Below are positions 1 through 8,386 of a DNA stretch of 64,000 bases, one piece after another (position 1 is the first letter of the stretch; the number at the start of each line of letters is the position of its first letter). The stretch is from positions 95,715-159,714 of the forward strand of contig RPGQ01000012.1 in NCBI GenBank assembly GCA_004193595.1, in the 5' to 3' direction. This DNA comes from Desulfobacteraceae bacterium Eth-SRB2. Lineage in GTDB: Bacteria > Desulfobacterota > Desulfobacteria > Desulfobacterales > UBA11574. The translations under genes and the position numbers were made by a program. The notes beneath the pieces are model-generated. The model saw nothing but the letters and a program-made list of their open reading frames with translations, had not been told where the DNA came from and did not search any database.

Positions 1-80
1 GCCTCATGATTACAAAATTTGCACGCCTTGAATTTGAACTTTTTACGAAACCGTCTAAATCGGACTTTTTACGAGTTCAA
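1..80. repeat. Dispersed repeat R1, copy A (partial, cut by the window edge)
   Basis: This is the end of a short repeat found again at about 2067, 19540 and 32596. It holds the characteristic words CGTAAAAAGTCC (as its reverse complement GGACTTTTTACG) and GAACTTTTTACGAAACCGTC. Compared with the copy at 32596 it lacks the internal palindromic piece around the CCCGCC/GGCGGG words. It lies just downstream of the typA stop codon and is inverted relative to the copy upstream of typA, so typA sits between inverted R1 copies. Confidence 0.75.
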
Positions 81-85
81 CAACG

Positions 86-1912
86 TTAGTTCAGTCCGTT
101 TTTATTATTTCGCTTCTTTAGAGAAATCACTCTTTTGTGCAGCCGGATGGATTTCGGGGTCACCTCCACTATCTCGTCGTCTTTTATAAAATTTATGGCC
201 TTTTCCAGGGTCATGGGCTGCACCGGCGAGCATACCGTGCTTTCATCTTTTCCGGCAGCACGCATGTTGCTGAGCTTTTTTTCCTTGCTTGGATTTGCGT
301 GGATATCAACCCCCTTGTTATGCTCACCGATAATCATTCCCGCATAAACAGGTTCTCCGGGGACAATGAAAAGACGGCCTCTGGGTTCAAGGTGATAGAG
401 TGCGTATGCAACAGAGTTCCCCTGCCGGTCTGAAACAATAGAGCCGGTAAACCGGGTGGGAAAATCACCGCGAAACGGTTCATATCCTGCAAAAATGGTG
501 TTCATGATTCCGGTTCCCTTTGTGTCCGTCAAAAATTCATCCCGGTAACCGATTAAAGAGCGTGAGGGAATCGAAAATTCCGCCCTTACTCTTCCGCTTT
601 GGTTATTGACAAGGTTTGTCAGCCGTCCCTTTCTTATGGAAAGCTTTTCGGTGACAACTCCCAAAAAATGTTCATCACAATCCACAAACAGTGTCTCAAT
701 GGGCTCGAGCATGGTTCCGTTTAAATGTTTGTAAATTACCTTTGGACGGCCCACGGAAAGTTCAAATCCTTCCCGTCTCATGGTTTCGATGAGGATGGCC
801 ATCTGGAACTCTCCCCTGCCCTTTACAATGAATCTGTCCCTGTCCCCGGTCTGTTCAAGCCTGACGGCAACGTTTTTAAGGGTCTCCTTGATCAGCCGTT
901 CGCGTATCTTGCCGGATTGTACGATTCTACCTTCCTTTCCGCTCAAGGGAGAGGTGTTGATGGTAAATTCCATGGAAATCGTAGGCTCGTCCACGGTGAT
1001 TCTTTTTAAGGGTTTGGGAAATTCTTTTGTGCAGATGGTATCACCGATTTTGACATCCTCGATTCCTGAGAGAACGACAATATCACCGGGCTCTGCCGTT
1101 TCAACCTCTTTCAAATTCATCCCGTCATATACTTGAAGCTTGGATATCTTGAGCGGAAGATGTTCTTCTTTGTCGTTGATACAGACCATGGCGTCATTGA
1201 ACCGGGCATTTTGGTTAAAAATTTTTCCGATGGCCAGCCGGCCCAGGTAATCTGAATATCCGAGATCAGACACCAACATCTGAAACGGTTCTCCGGGATC
1301 GTATTCAGGGGCCGGTATCTCATCGATGATGATTTCAAAGAGAAGATGAAGATTGTCACGATTTTCAGCCAGATTTTTTTTTGCGATGCCTTGACGTCCC
1401 ACGGCATACAAATAGGGAAAATCGAGCTGTTCACCGCCTGCATCAAGGTCAATGAAAAGATCATAGATCTCATCAAGAATCTGTTCGGGACGGGCATCCT
1501 TTCTGTCGATCTTGTTAATCACCACAACAACCTTGAGGCCTTTCTCAAAGGTTTTCTTCAACACAAAACGGGTTTGGGGCAGCGGTCCTTCAGAAGCATC
1601 CACCAGCAAAATCGCACCATCCGCCATGGACAGGGCGCGCTCGACCTCTCCGCCGAAATCCGAATGGCCGGGGGTGTCGATGATGTTAATTTTTACCCCG
1701 TTCCACCGCACGGAACAGTTTTTTGCGGCAATGGTTATTCCTCTTTCCCTTTCCAGGTCCATGCTGTCCATGATTCTCTCATCAACTTCAAGGCCCGGCC
1801 TGAAGAGCCCGCTCTGCCTGAACATGGCATCAACAAGGGTTGTTTTGCCGTGGTCAACATGCGCGATGATCGCGATGTTTCTTATTTTTTCATTTCTTAA
1901 ATTGTTATTCAC
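86..1912 (-). CDS. typA: Ribosome-associated GTPase TypA/BipA
   Basis: Translational GTPase of the EF-G family that acts on the ribosome, in assembly and stress adaptation. G1 AHVDHGKTT, the RGITI switch region, DTPGHSDF and NKID are all visible near the N terminus, followed by domain II, EF-G-like domain III and the TypA-specific C-terminal domain ending in a basic tail. I place the start at GTG 1912, which gives about 608 residues, the usual TypA length, with a purine-rich AGAAGAG upstream. The open frame continues 65 codons further upstream to 2107, but that part is not TypA-like and its first codons lie inside repeat R1. It appears to be a single-gene unit. Confidence 0.93.
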   Translation of the reverse strand: MNNNLRNEKIRNIAIIAHVDHGKTTLVDAMFRQSGLFRPGLEVDERIMDSMDLERERGITIAAKNCSVRWNGVKINIIDTPGHSDFGGEVERALSMADGAILLVDASEGPLPQTRFVLKKTFEKGLKVVVVINKIDRKDARPEQILDEIYDLFIDLDAGGEQLDFPYLYAVGRQGIAKKNLAENRDNLHLLFEIIIDEIPAPEYDPGEPFQMLVSDLGYSDYLGRLAIGKIFNQNARFNDAMVCINDKEEHLPLKISKLQVYDGMNLKEVETAEPGDIVVLSGIEDVKIGDTICTKEFPKPLKRITVDEPTISMEFTINTSPLSGKEGRIVQSGKIRERLIKETLKNVAVRLEQTGDRDRFIVKGRGEFQMAILIETMRREGFELSVGRPKVIYKHLNGTMLEPIETLFVDCDEHFLGVVTEKLSIRKGRLTNLVNNQSGRVRAEFSIPSRSLIGYRDEFLTDTKGTGIMNTIFAGYEPFRGDFPTRFTGSIVSDRQGNSVAYALYHLEPRGRLFIVPGEPVYAGMIIGEHNKGVDIHANPSKEKKLSNMRAAGKDESTVCSPVQPMTLEKAINFIKDDEIVEVTPKSIRLHKRVISLKKRNNKNGLN

Positions 1913-2066
1913 GGAATATACTCTTCTATCTATTAAAATTTCAATGGAGGCAAAAGCCAAACTACAAAAATAAGCATCCAAATTATTATTACAACCCCAC
2001 ATAAGCGAAAGTCGAGAATGTCCCAATGGAACAACTATCCATGATGCTGAATGAAATATGATAAAC

Positions 2067-2237
2067 CCGTAAAAAATCCGATTTAGACGGTTTTTTAAAA
2101 AGTTCAAATTCCCCCGCCAAACATAGCCGGGATAAAAAGGCGTGCAAGTTTCGTAATCATGAGGAGTACTTATCGTACGTTGAATGATTGCGAAATGCAG
2201 CGCAACGCAGAAGTTGGACTTTTTACGAAACCATCAA
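2067..2237. repeat. Dispersed repeat R1, copy B
   Basis: About 170 bp, opposite in orientation to copy A. It starts with a CGTAAAAAATCC end, has the internal CCCGCC...GGGATAAAAAGGCGTG segment and a TACGTTGAATGATTGCG segment, and closes with GGACTTTTTACGAAACC. The ends are imperfect inverted repeats, as in a MITE. It overlaps the non-homologous 5' extension of the typA reading frame, which supports the internal GTG start of typA. Confidence 0.8.
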
Positions 2238-2428
2238 ATATTGTCCGGACAAAAATCCATACACCTGGAAAATTGTCTCATGGAGAAGGTCCGAGGGTAG
2301 ATTTTCCCGCCCCATATGCCCTGCCCCCGGATCATTTTCAATCTGCCACATGAAAAACCCAAACCTTAGCGAGTCTGAAAACAGTTTTGTCTAAAAACAA
2401 CCATGCTTCCCGTTTGTGATTGTTTTAT

Positions 2429-2524
2429 GTCCGCCAGGCCATTGGAGCGGGGCTTAAAGACAGCGATGAAGGCCGAACGGTTGAGGTCAAGGAAGTACGC
2501 AAAAGATTTGGATTGACCAAATGA
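2429..2524 (+). pseudogene. C-terminal remnant of a small ParD/RHH-type antitoxin
   Basis: A 31-codon frame reads VRQAIGAGLKDSDEGRTV and then VKEVRKRFGLTK before a TGA at 2522-2524. This resembles the C-terminal tail of ParD/CopG-type (ribbon-helix-helix) antitoxins. The frame is closed upstream by a stop at 2417-2419, so the DNA-binding N-terminal part is gone. No toxin gene follows; a DUF2283 gene starts 22 bp downstream. Family recognition rests on the tail alone. Confidence 0.45.
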
Positions 2525-2546
2525 GGGTTCACAGAGGATTCAAACA

Positions 2547-2765
2547 ATGAAAATTGCCTATTACCCGGAAACAGATTCAATGTATATTGACTTTTCAGCA
2601 AAACAGAGCGCCGAAAGCAAAGAAGTTTCTCCAGGGGTCGTGCTTGATTATGACTCAGATGGAAACCTTGTCGGCATTGATATTGATAATGCCTCCCGCA
2701 AGTTGGATTTAAAGGAATTGATTTTAAGCAAAATTCCGACAAACAAACAGACAATAGCGGCCTGA
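2547..2765 (+). CDS. DUF2283 family small protein
   Basis: A 72-residue protein. The first half has the DUF2283 pattern MKIAYYPETDSMYIDFS, then a VVLDYDSDGNLVGIDI stretch, which gives an all-beta plus short helix fold. The length is normal for the family and the protein appears complete. DUF2283 genes often sit near toxin-antitoxin genes, and here an antitoxin remnant lies immediately upstream. The molecular function is unknown; I do not assign one. Confidence 0.75.
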   Translation: MKIAYYPETDSMYIDFSAKQSAESKEVSPGVVLDYDSDGNLVGIDIDNASRKLDLKELILSKIPTNKQTIAA

Positions 2766-3254
2766 TTTTCTTCCTTGACCTAGCGTCATCCAGAATCCCC
2801 GCTGAAACGGGATCTCCGCCCCAGATAAACAGAAAGGACCCATAGGTTTCACGGGGTGAACTTCACTTCGACCCGCATCCCCGGTCAATCGGGATTTCCG
2901 CTGCGCTACAACAAGCAATCAGCGTCCATCATCCAGAAATTCCTTGACCGTTCAGGGGTAATTGTGTATGCATATTTTTGAATTTACTTGAATATTTTGC
3001 ACAAATCTCATTCTCGACCTGGGCGGAGCTCACCTATTCGGTTGATTTTACTCTGCAGTTCAATTAACAGCTCAAACTTTTTACTGTTGTTAAATTATTA
3101 TAGCGTTATGCTTTTAATTTGCTGCAGGAAAAACCTAAAATATAAAGCGCATTCCTAAAATTCCCTATTCAAGAGGCAACACCATTCATTTTTTTCGGAA
3201 TAGGGACCATTAAGGCTTGACATTCGTTAATTTGTTTGCCAAAGTACTATACAA
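2766..3254. other. Intergenic region, no gene seen
   Basis: About 490 bp without a supported gene. The first 170 bp are palindrome-rich (CCCGCTGAAACGGGA and CCCGGTCAATCGGGA type words) and look like a decayed interspersed repeat. The rest is AT-rich and leads into module A. A TTGACA word at 3217-3222 may be the -35 box of the lexA-like gene, but no -10 box at ideal spacing is visible. Confidence 0.5.
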
Positions 3255-3267
3255 ATGTTTAGTATAG
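3244..3267. promoter_or_regulatory. Candidate operator overlapping the start of the LexA-like gene
   Basis: TATAC (3248-3252) and GTATA (3262-3266) form an inverted repeat with a 9-nt centre that contains the ATG at 3255. No Shine-Dalgarno sequence precedes this ATG. Self-regulation is usual for LexA-type repressors, so a self-operator here is reasonable, but this is inference from symmetry only. Confidence 0.35.
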
Positions 3268-3884
3268 AGGGCCTTACACTTAGACAAACAGAAATTCTGG
3301 AATTCCTGCGAAAATTTCGACGGGAAGGGAAAAGTGCGCCCACATACAGGGAAATTGCCAAGCATTTCGGATTTAAAAGCCCAAAGGCGGCCTCAGATCA
3401 TGTGCATGCCTTGGAAAAAAAGGGATATGTGCGTCGCCATGGCGGACGCTCCCGCGGCATAGAACTGCTCTCTCCCAAAGATACATTGACCGATAACACA
3501 ATTTCCGTTCCGATACTGGGGAATATCCCGGCCGGATATCCAGCGGAACAAACTGAACATAGGCTTGGAACGCTGGCTGTGGACAAGGCAATGCTTGACG
3601 GTTCCACGAGACACCGGTTGTTTGCATTGCTGGTCAGCGGTGAATCGATGGAGGGCCGCAGCATTCATGAAGGGGACTGGGTTGTTGCAGATGCGGATTT
3701 GCCCCCCCACGAAGGCGATGTAGTGGTGGCTCTAATCGATGGAGAGAACACGCTGAAAACCCTTGCCAAGCAAGAGGGACGTTTTTTTTTAAAGGCGGAA
3801 AGCCCAAAATACTCCGATTTGATTCCACTCAAAGAAATGATGATACAAGGCGTTGTAAGGTCCATTTTCCGGCGGATGTATTGA
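3255..3884 (+). CDS. lexA: LexA-like autocleaving transcriptional repressor (module A)
   Basis: A 209-residue LexA-type protein. The N-terminal winged helix has the pattern LTLRQTEILEFL, APTYREIAKHFGF and HVHALEKKGYV. The C-terminal S24 peptidase has the Ala93-Gly94 cleavage site (NIPAGYP), catalytic Ser131 (SGESM) and Lys168 (ENTLK). Such proteins self-cleave when activated RecA signals DNA damage. It ends 4 bp before the methyltransferase gene, so it very likely controls this module. It may be a dedicated regulator rather than the genome's main LexA: the next genes are a methyltransferase and a nuclease-like gene, not SOS repair genes. Confidence 0.85.
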   Translation: MFSIEGLTLRQTEILEFLRKFRREGKSAPTYREIAKHFGFKSPKAASDHVHALEKKGYVRRHGGRSRGIELLSPKDTLTDNTISVPILGNIPAGYPAEQTEHRLGTLAVDKAMLDGSTRHRLFALLVSGESMEGRSIHEGDWVVADADLPPHEGDVVVALIDGENTLKTLAKQEGRFFLKAESPKYSDLIPLKEMMIQGVVRSIFRRMY

Positions 3885-3888
3885 TGAC

Positions 3889-6800
3889 ATGAATAATGCG
3901 ACAGAAATGATGAATCTCATACAAGCGCACACGTCACCCCCGACAGGGATGTTATTCTACGACGCCCTTGAGTCCGCCCGGAGTGATACTAACCTGCTGG
4001 GATATGTATCGGTTATCGATCGAGCGTGGCGTGAAATGAAGCTTGACGGTGTGCTCTGTCTGGATGGCCGGCCTGTTCTGTATCTAAAAGAATATGCCCG
4101 TCCCTATTCTTTGCTTGAACGAGTCCGCCTGCAGAGACTTTTCTGGAATCAGGGAGTGGCCAACGTTCTTGTTTTGGCTGATCCCACAACTGTTTATATC
4201 TATTCGGGATTAGCGAAACCGACAAGAGAACCATCAGATATTGATACGGAAGAGCATGCGCTCGTCGAAACATTTACACAGGCCGATTATGTCCAGCGCC
4301 TTCAGTCTTTGTATCATGACTTGGCGACAGGTCACTACTACGAGGCGAACCGAAGGCATTTCAACCCGGCTCAGTCCGTGGATTCATGGCTCTTGGAAAA
4401 CCTCCGCGCTTTGCGAAATGTGTTGATCAAAGGCGATAAAAAGCTCGGTATTAAGGAGGCCCATGCCTTTATCGGTCGGATGCTTTTTCTGTGCTATCTT
4501 CTTGATCGGGGCATCGTATCCATTGGAAGACCAGACAGCGGTCATACCGGAACGATGCTGCTCGCCAAGCTATTGGAAATGCGCGCATATGAATCGCAAA
4601 CAACCTATCTTTATGATGACCTTTTCAGCGATCTAAAGGATCGATTTAACGGCAACATGTTCGATCAAGATCTTGATGCCGAGAAACGACGCATCCAACC
4701 AAACCATTTAAAAAAGCTGATTCTTTTCCTCGAAGGCCATAATGTAGAGACTGGACAACGCAGCTTGGGATTTTGGCCTTACAACTTCAAGATGATTCCC
4801 GTTGAAACGATCAGTGCTATTTATCAAGATTTTTTAGCTGCCGAAGACCAGACCAAGCAGCGAAAACGCGGGGCGTTCTATACGCCTCGGTTTCTGGCGG
4901 AGATGGTCGTGGATATGGCGGTACGCGACGATCCGGATATCCTTGACGGGTCTTTTCTGGACCCGGCATGCGGATCGGGTATCTTTCTGGTGATCCTGTT
5001 CAATCGAATTGTCAACCGTTGGCTCCATAATCAGGATAGTCGAGTACATTACGTAACCAAGGCCAATGCACTCCAAAAGATCCTTGCCCGTCAAATTCGT
5101 GGTGTGGATCTTGAGGAAACAGCCTGCCGGATCGCTTGTTTCAGCCTTTATTTGGCCTACCTGGATTTTTTTGATCCTCCCGATATACAAAACTATATGG
5201 AGAAAACCGGTCGGCCGCTACCTAAGCTTCTGGTCTATAGAGATGACTCCAACCATCCCAACGCGGATATACCCGTCATTTTCAAGTCCGATTTTCTCGA
5301 CAAGGAAACGCTTGCAGGTGAAACATTCGACTGTATTATCGGCAACCCTCCGTGGGAGGGCCGACAAAACAAGCAACTTGCCCAGAAATTCATGCAGACA
5401 GTGCCGCGTTTTCTGAGAAGTGGCGGAACCGGATGCCTCCTTTTGCCAACCAAAATTCTTCAGAACCAGACTGATGCTTTCCAGGCCGAATGGCTTTTAA
5501 AGGTAACATTGGAAAGGGTTCTGCAACTGGCCGACTATCGCCGTCTGCTGTTTCATAATGCTAAAACTCCGGCGTTCATTGCACGCTTCAAAAATACTCT
5601 TCCACAACCGACTCGACACATTGTGGAGTTCGCTGCGCCGAAATTCAACCGCGACGGACTGCGGCAAGGAATTGTCACCGTCAACCCCTCGGCACGCACG
5701 TGGATACCGCTGTCCGACATTCTTGAGGCCACCCAGTCGAAAATCGCTCCTGTTGTTTGGAAACGCCGCCTGTGGGGGACACCCCGCGACCAAAAGCTAT
5801 TAGATATGCTTGAATCCTTGCCGTCTCTTTCGGACTTGGCCGGTACGCCAAAGGAAGGCAAGCGCTGGATTAAAGGACAGGGATTTCAGCCGTACTTCCC
5901 CGAAAAGGCGAAAAGTGATCCAAACTATCCCCAACCAAAACCAAATCCTTGGAGCCTTGACACTCACTTTGTCCGCACCGATCAAAACATCGAAATGATA
6001 ATATTTCACCAGAATTGTATAACACTTGGAGAAAGACTTGAAGAAATCATGGCGTCAAAAGAAAATTTGAGACGCGCCCCAAGCAATAAGCTGTTCGAAG
6101 CACCCATGGTCTTGATTAGTCAAGGGCTTAGTAGAGTGGCATATTGTGATTTTAATGTGCTTTTTCAGGATTCCTTACAATCAATCGCCGGCTCGCGAAA
6201 AGATGCCGATTTGTTGATATTCCTTGCGGCATACTTGCGATCCAACCTGGCGAGGTACTATCTGTTTCATACTGCGGCAAACTGGGGAAGTGAGAGGGAT
6301 AAAGTCCACCTCGTCGAATTATTGCGGGTTCCTTTTGCTCTGCCGAGACACGAATTCATTTTACCCGAAGCTGAGCACATAATAGAACAAGTGTCGCAAA
6401 AATTCGTCAAACTCCGCAAGAAGCTAAAAAATACACTCAACGATTTGAAAGCCGAGGCAAAACGCTCTTCCCTGTTTGGGGATGGTGGATTGGATATCAG
6501 CAAAAAATGGACGCGTGAGCGAAAAAAACAAACCGATGCATTGCAACATGAACTTGAACCGCTCATTTATCGTTATTTCGGTCTAACGGATCAGGAAATC
6601 ACTCTCGTCGAGGATACAATTCGTGTTTTTGAGCGCAGTTCTACGCCGACGACTTGGCGGTCTGCGCAAACCGTGACCCTCGATCCTATAGAAAAAACTA
6701 CAGTGGAGCCGTATGCTACACAGGGCTTGGCTGCATACGCAGATACTTTGATTCAAACGCTGAATACTTGGGCGAAGACGGAAAACTCGCATTATCGCGT

Positions 6801-7107
6801 TCGTGCAGAAGGCGGGACGGACGGCCAAACAGGTTTGGCTATGGTTACCATCAGCCTTTCACGTGCTGAGGCGGCTTATCAACAAAAGTCTCTCTCTCAA
6901 GAGCTGGCTGAAATTTTAAAAGAATACCATAAACATCTTTCAAAAAGGGGTGGAACCCTGCTCTATGAGCGTGATATCTTTCTCTTTCAAGGGAATCGGA
7001 TACATATCGTTCGTCCAAACATCCTTTTGAATTGGACGCGAACTGCGGCGCTTAACGATGCTGCAAGGATTTACGGCGATATTGTCTTGGCAAAAGAGGA
7101 ATTCTGA
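3889..7107 (+). CDS. Large N6-adenine DNA methyltransferase (module A)
   Basis: A 1072-residue protein. Methyltransferase motifs are clear: FYTPRFLA near residue 330, motif I DPACGSG at 358-364 (AdoMet binding) and motif IV NPPW at 486-489 (adenine N6 catalysis). An N-terminal region of about 300 residues contains LFWNQG and a helical stretch AFIGRMLFLCYLLDRG; the part after motif IV contains WGTPRDQKLLDML and probably recognises the target. Size and order resemble Eco57I/type IIG enzymes, but I see no convincing PD-(D/E)XK site at the N terminus. The gene shares one base (TGATG) with the next gene, implying translational coupling. The paralogue at 27659 has the same architecture. Confidence 0.85.
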   Translation: MNNATEMMNLIQAHTSPPTGMLFYDALESARSDTNLLGYVSVIDRAWREMKLDGVLCLDGRPVLYLKEYARPYSLLERVRLQRLFWNQGVANVLVLADPTTVYIYSGLAKPTREPSDIDTEEHALVETFTQADYVQRLQSLYHDLATGHYYEANRRHFNPAQSVDSWLLENLRALRNVLIKGDKKLGIKEAHAFIGRMLFLCYLLDRGIVSIGRPDSGHTGTMLLAKLLEMRAYESQTTYLYDDLFSDLKDRFNGNMFDQDLDAEKRRIQPNHLKKLILFLEGHNVETGQRSLGFWPYNFKMIPVETISAIYQDFLAAEDQTKQRKRGAFYTPRFLAEMVVDMAVRDDPDILDGSFLDPACGSGIFLVILFNRIVNRWLHNQDSRVHYVTKANALQKILARQIRGVDLEETACRIACFSLYLAYLDFFDPPDIQNYMEKTGRPLPKLLVYRDDSNHPNADIPVIFKSDFLDKETLAGETFDCIIGNPPWEGRQNKQLAQKFMQTVPRFLRSGGTGCLLLPTKILQNQTDAFQAEWLLKVTLERVLQLADYRRLLFHNAKTPAFIARFKNTLPQPTRHIVEFAAPKFNRDGLRQGIVTVNPSARTWIPLSDILEATQSKIAPVVWKRRLWGTPRDQKLLDMLESLPSLSDLAGTPKEGKRWIKGQGFQPYFPEKAKSDPNYPQPKPNPWSLDTHFVRTDQNIEMIIFHQNCITLGERLEEIMASKENLRRAPSNKLFEAPMVLISQGLSRVAYCDFNVLFQDSLQSIAGSRKDADLLIFLAAYLRSNLARYYLFHTAANWGSERDKVHLVELLRVPFALPRHEFILPEAEHIIEQVSQKFVKLRKKLKNTLNDLKAEAKRSSLFGDGGLDISKKWTRERKKQTDALQHELEPLIYRYFGLTDQEITLVEDTIRVFERSSTPTTWRSAQTVTLDPIEKTTVEPYATQGLAAYADTLIQTLNTWAKTENSHYRVRAEGGTDGQTGLAMVTISLSRAEAAYQQKSLSQELAEILKEYHKHLSKRGGTLLYERDIFLFQGNRIHIVRPNILLNWTRTAALNDAARIYGDIVLAKEEF

Positions 7108-7739
7108 TGGGCAATGAAGCCAAGGCATTCAATCAACTTTTCCCGCAAACATATATTCCCGTTATTCTGTCTTCCGTTTTTCAAGCCGGTTGCACTCTGC
7201 GAAAAAAATCGGATACAGAATTTGAAAACAAGATTACCATACGTCTTTGTAGAGAATTAGTAAAGATTCCTGTCTTCCGAGATGGGCCGCTTGACGTTCG
7301 CCCGCAAACTGGAATTCTTTCCTCAGATTCTGACGAAGATAAACTTGGCGGTAGTACCGATTTCCTTGTGTCTTGTGGTCTTGGTCACGAAGTTTATTTT
7401 GTTCTGGAGGCAAAGAGGTTGCGTGTGCGTTTACCCAAAGGCCGGTTGGATTTAGGAAGTGATAAGTACGTAAACAACGGAATGATGCGATTTGTTACCG
7501 GACAGTACGCGCCTTTTATGGAGGCCGGGGCCATGCTTGGGTATGTCTTTGACGGCAAAACAAACCTGGCCCGTTCCGCTGTTAATAAATATGTCAAAAG
7601 CAAGGCAAAGGAACTCAGACTCAAACCTCCAGAACGACTTATGCGATCCAATATATTACAAGAAATGCCTCTTGATGAAACTCGTCATTATTTAAGAAAA
7701 CGCACTTTTACCATCTACCACATTTTTATCGCCGTTTAG
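7107..7739 (+). CDS. Putative PD-(D/E)XK nuclease partner of the methyltransferase (module A)
   Basis: A 210-residue protein I do not recognise as a named family. It has the signature of a PD-(D/E)XK core: an upstream acidic FENKI (Glu40), Asp85 in GSTDFLV, and Glu101-x-Lys103 in the strand FVLEAKRL. A glycine/aromatic segment follows, MMRFVTGQYAPFMEAGAMLGY, and the end reads RTFTIYHIFIAV. The module B partner (30781) shares the EAKRL core, the FLTG...GGMLGYV segment and the TIYHFF end, so the two are homologous. With a start overlapping the methyltransferase stop, the likely role is the restriction subunit. Nuclease activity is inferred, not shown. Confidence 0.65.
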   Translation: MGNEAKAFNQLFPQTYIPVILSSVFQAGCTLRKKSDTEFENKITIRLCRELVKIPVFRDGPLDVRPQTGILSSDSDEDKLGGSTDFLVSCGLGHEVYFVLEAKRLRVRLPKGRLDLGSDKYVNNGMMRFVTGQYAPFMEAGAMLGYVFDGKTNLARSAVNKYVKSKAKELRLKPPERLMRSNILQEMPLDETRHYLRKRTFTIYHIFIAV

Positions 7740-7852
7740 CAAACAATGAATTGATCTATATACTCCCTGTTCTAACAGCATTTGTCAAGATTTGATTTGA
7801 CACATTATCCTGTTTTCCTTGAATATTCTTGACAATCGTATTTGAATTTGAG

Positions 7853-8151
7853 ATGGGCAGAGCATGGCGAATTGAATATGAAGGTGCAATATATCACTTA
7901 ATGTCCTGGGGAAATGACGGACAGGATGTTTATTTAAATGACACGGATCAAAATTTGCTTTTAGAAACGATTTCGGAAATGCCGGAACGTTTTGAAATGG
8001 ATGTCTTTAACTATGTTTTAATGTCCAATCATTATTATCTTTTGGTAAAAACCCATCGTACAAATTTAAAAAAGCAATGCAATGGTTCGGCACGATCTAT
8101 ACCCGAAGATTCAATAACCGATTCAATATAAGTCACTCCGCTGTCAGTCAT
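7853..8151 (+). pseudogene. REP-associated tyrosine transposase (TnpA_REP/Y1), truncated and frameshifted
   Basis: From ATG 7853 the frame reads MGRAWRIEYEGAIYHLMSWG, followed by YVLMSNHYYLLVKT, the HUH-like motif of Y1/REP-associated transposases (MSNHxHxL), here with Tyr in place of the second His. Near 8073 the homologous frame shifts: AMQWFGTIYTRRFNNRFN continues in another frame. Homology ends near 8150, before the catalytic Tyr helix is complete. It is therefore broken. It lies just downstream of module A, in a 530-bp gap before the DGR target gene. Confidence 0.75.
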
Positions 8152-8269
8152 AGTGTGAGAGTATTTAAAGTGAAACACCAATTTGAAAAACTTAATTCAC
8201 AATCCACCCTTTGACACCCACATCCTGTGTTTAATCGCCTCATGAGACAAAGGGTAAAAGTGTAAAGGG

Positions 8270-8386
8270 TTATTTTAAAGTCCTGACGCAACGAAAACCC
8301 ACGAGGTCGTTGCGACTGTACGGATCGTCCATGCCGCGGGAAGCACACCGCGCGCCGTACCGATCGTTGTACCAGGAACCGCCGCG
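8270..8386 (-). other. DGR variable region VR1
   Basis: 117 bp at the 3' end of the NACHT-FGE gene, including the stop codon. It aligns without gaps to VR2 (11698-11814). By hand I count about 24 differences, 22 at codon positions one or two, and 18 with A in one of the two copies; the last 33 nt including the stop are identical. Blocks RGGSW, CGG, GCGCGGTGTGC and the GFR end are constant while AAC-like codons vary. This is the pattern left by adenine-directed mutagenesis from a template repeat. Confidence 0.85.

Noticed and set aside
135..1900. Several long open frames on the strand opposite typA
   Set aside because: They mirror the typA coding sequence and show no protein family pattern or ribosome-binding sites.
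1913..2107. 65-codon N-terminal extension of typA
   Set aside because: It is not TypA-like, partly lies in repeat R1, and the GTG at 1912 gives the normal length.
8152..8269. Possible DGR template repeat next to VR1
   Set aside because: The sequence beyond the stop shares only T-rich text with the VR2 flank; no AAC-rich copy of the variable region is present.
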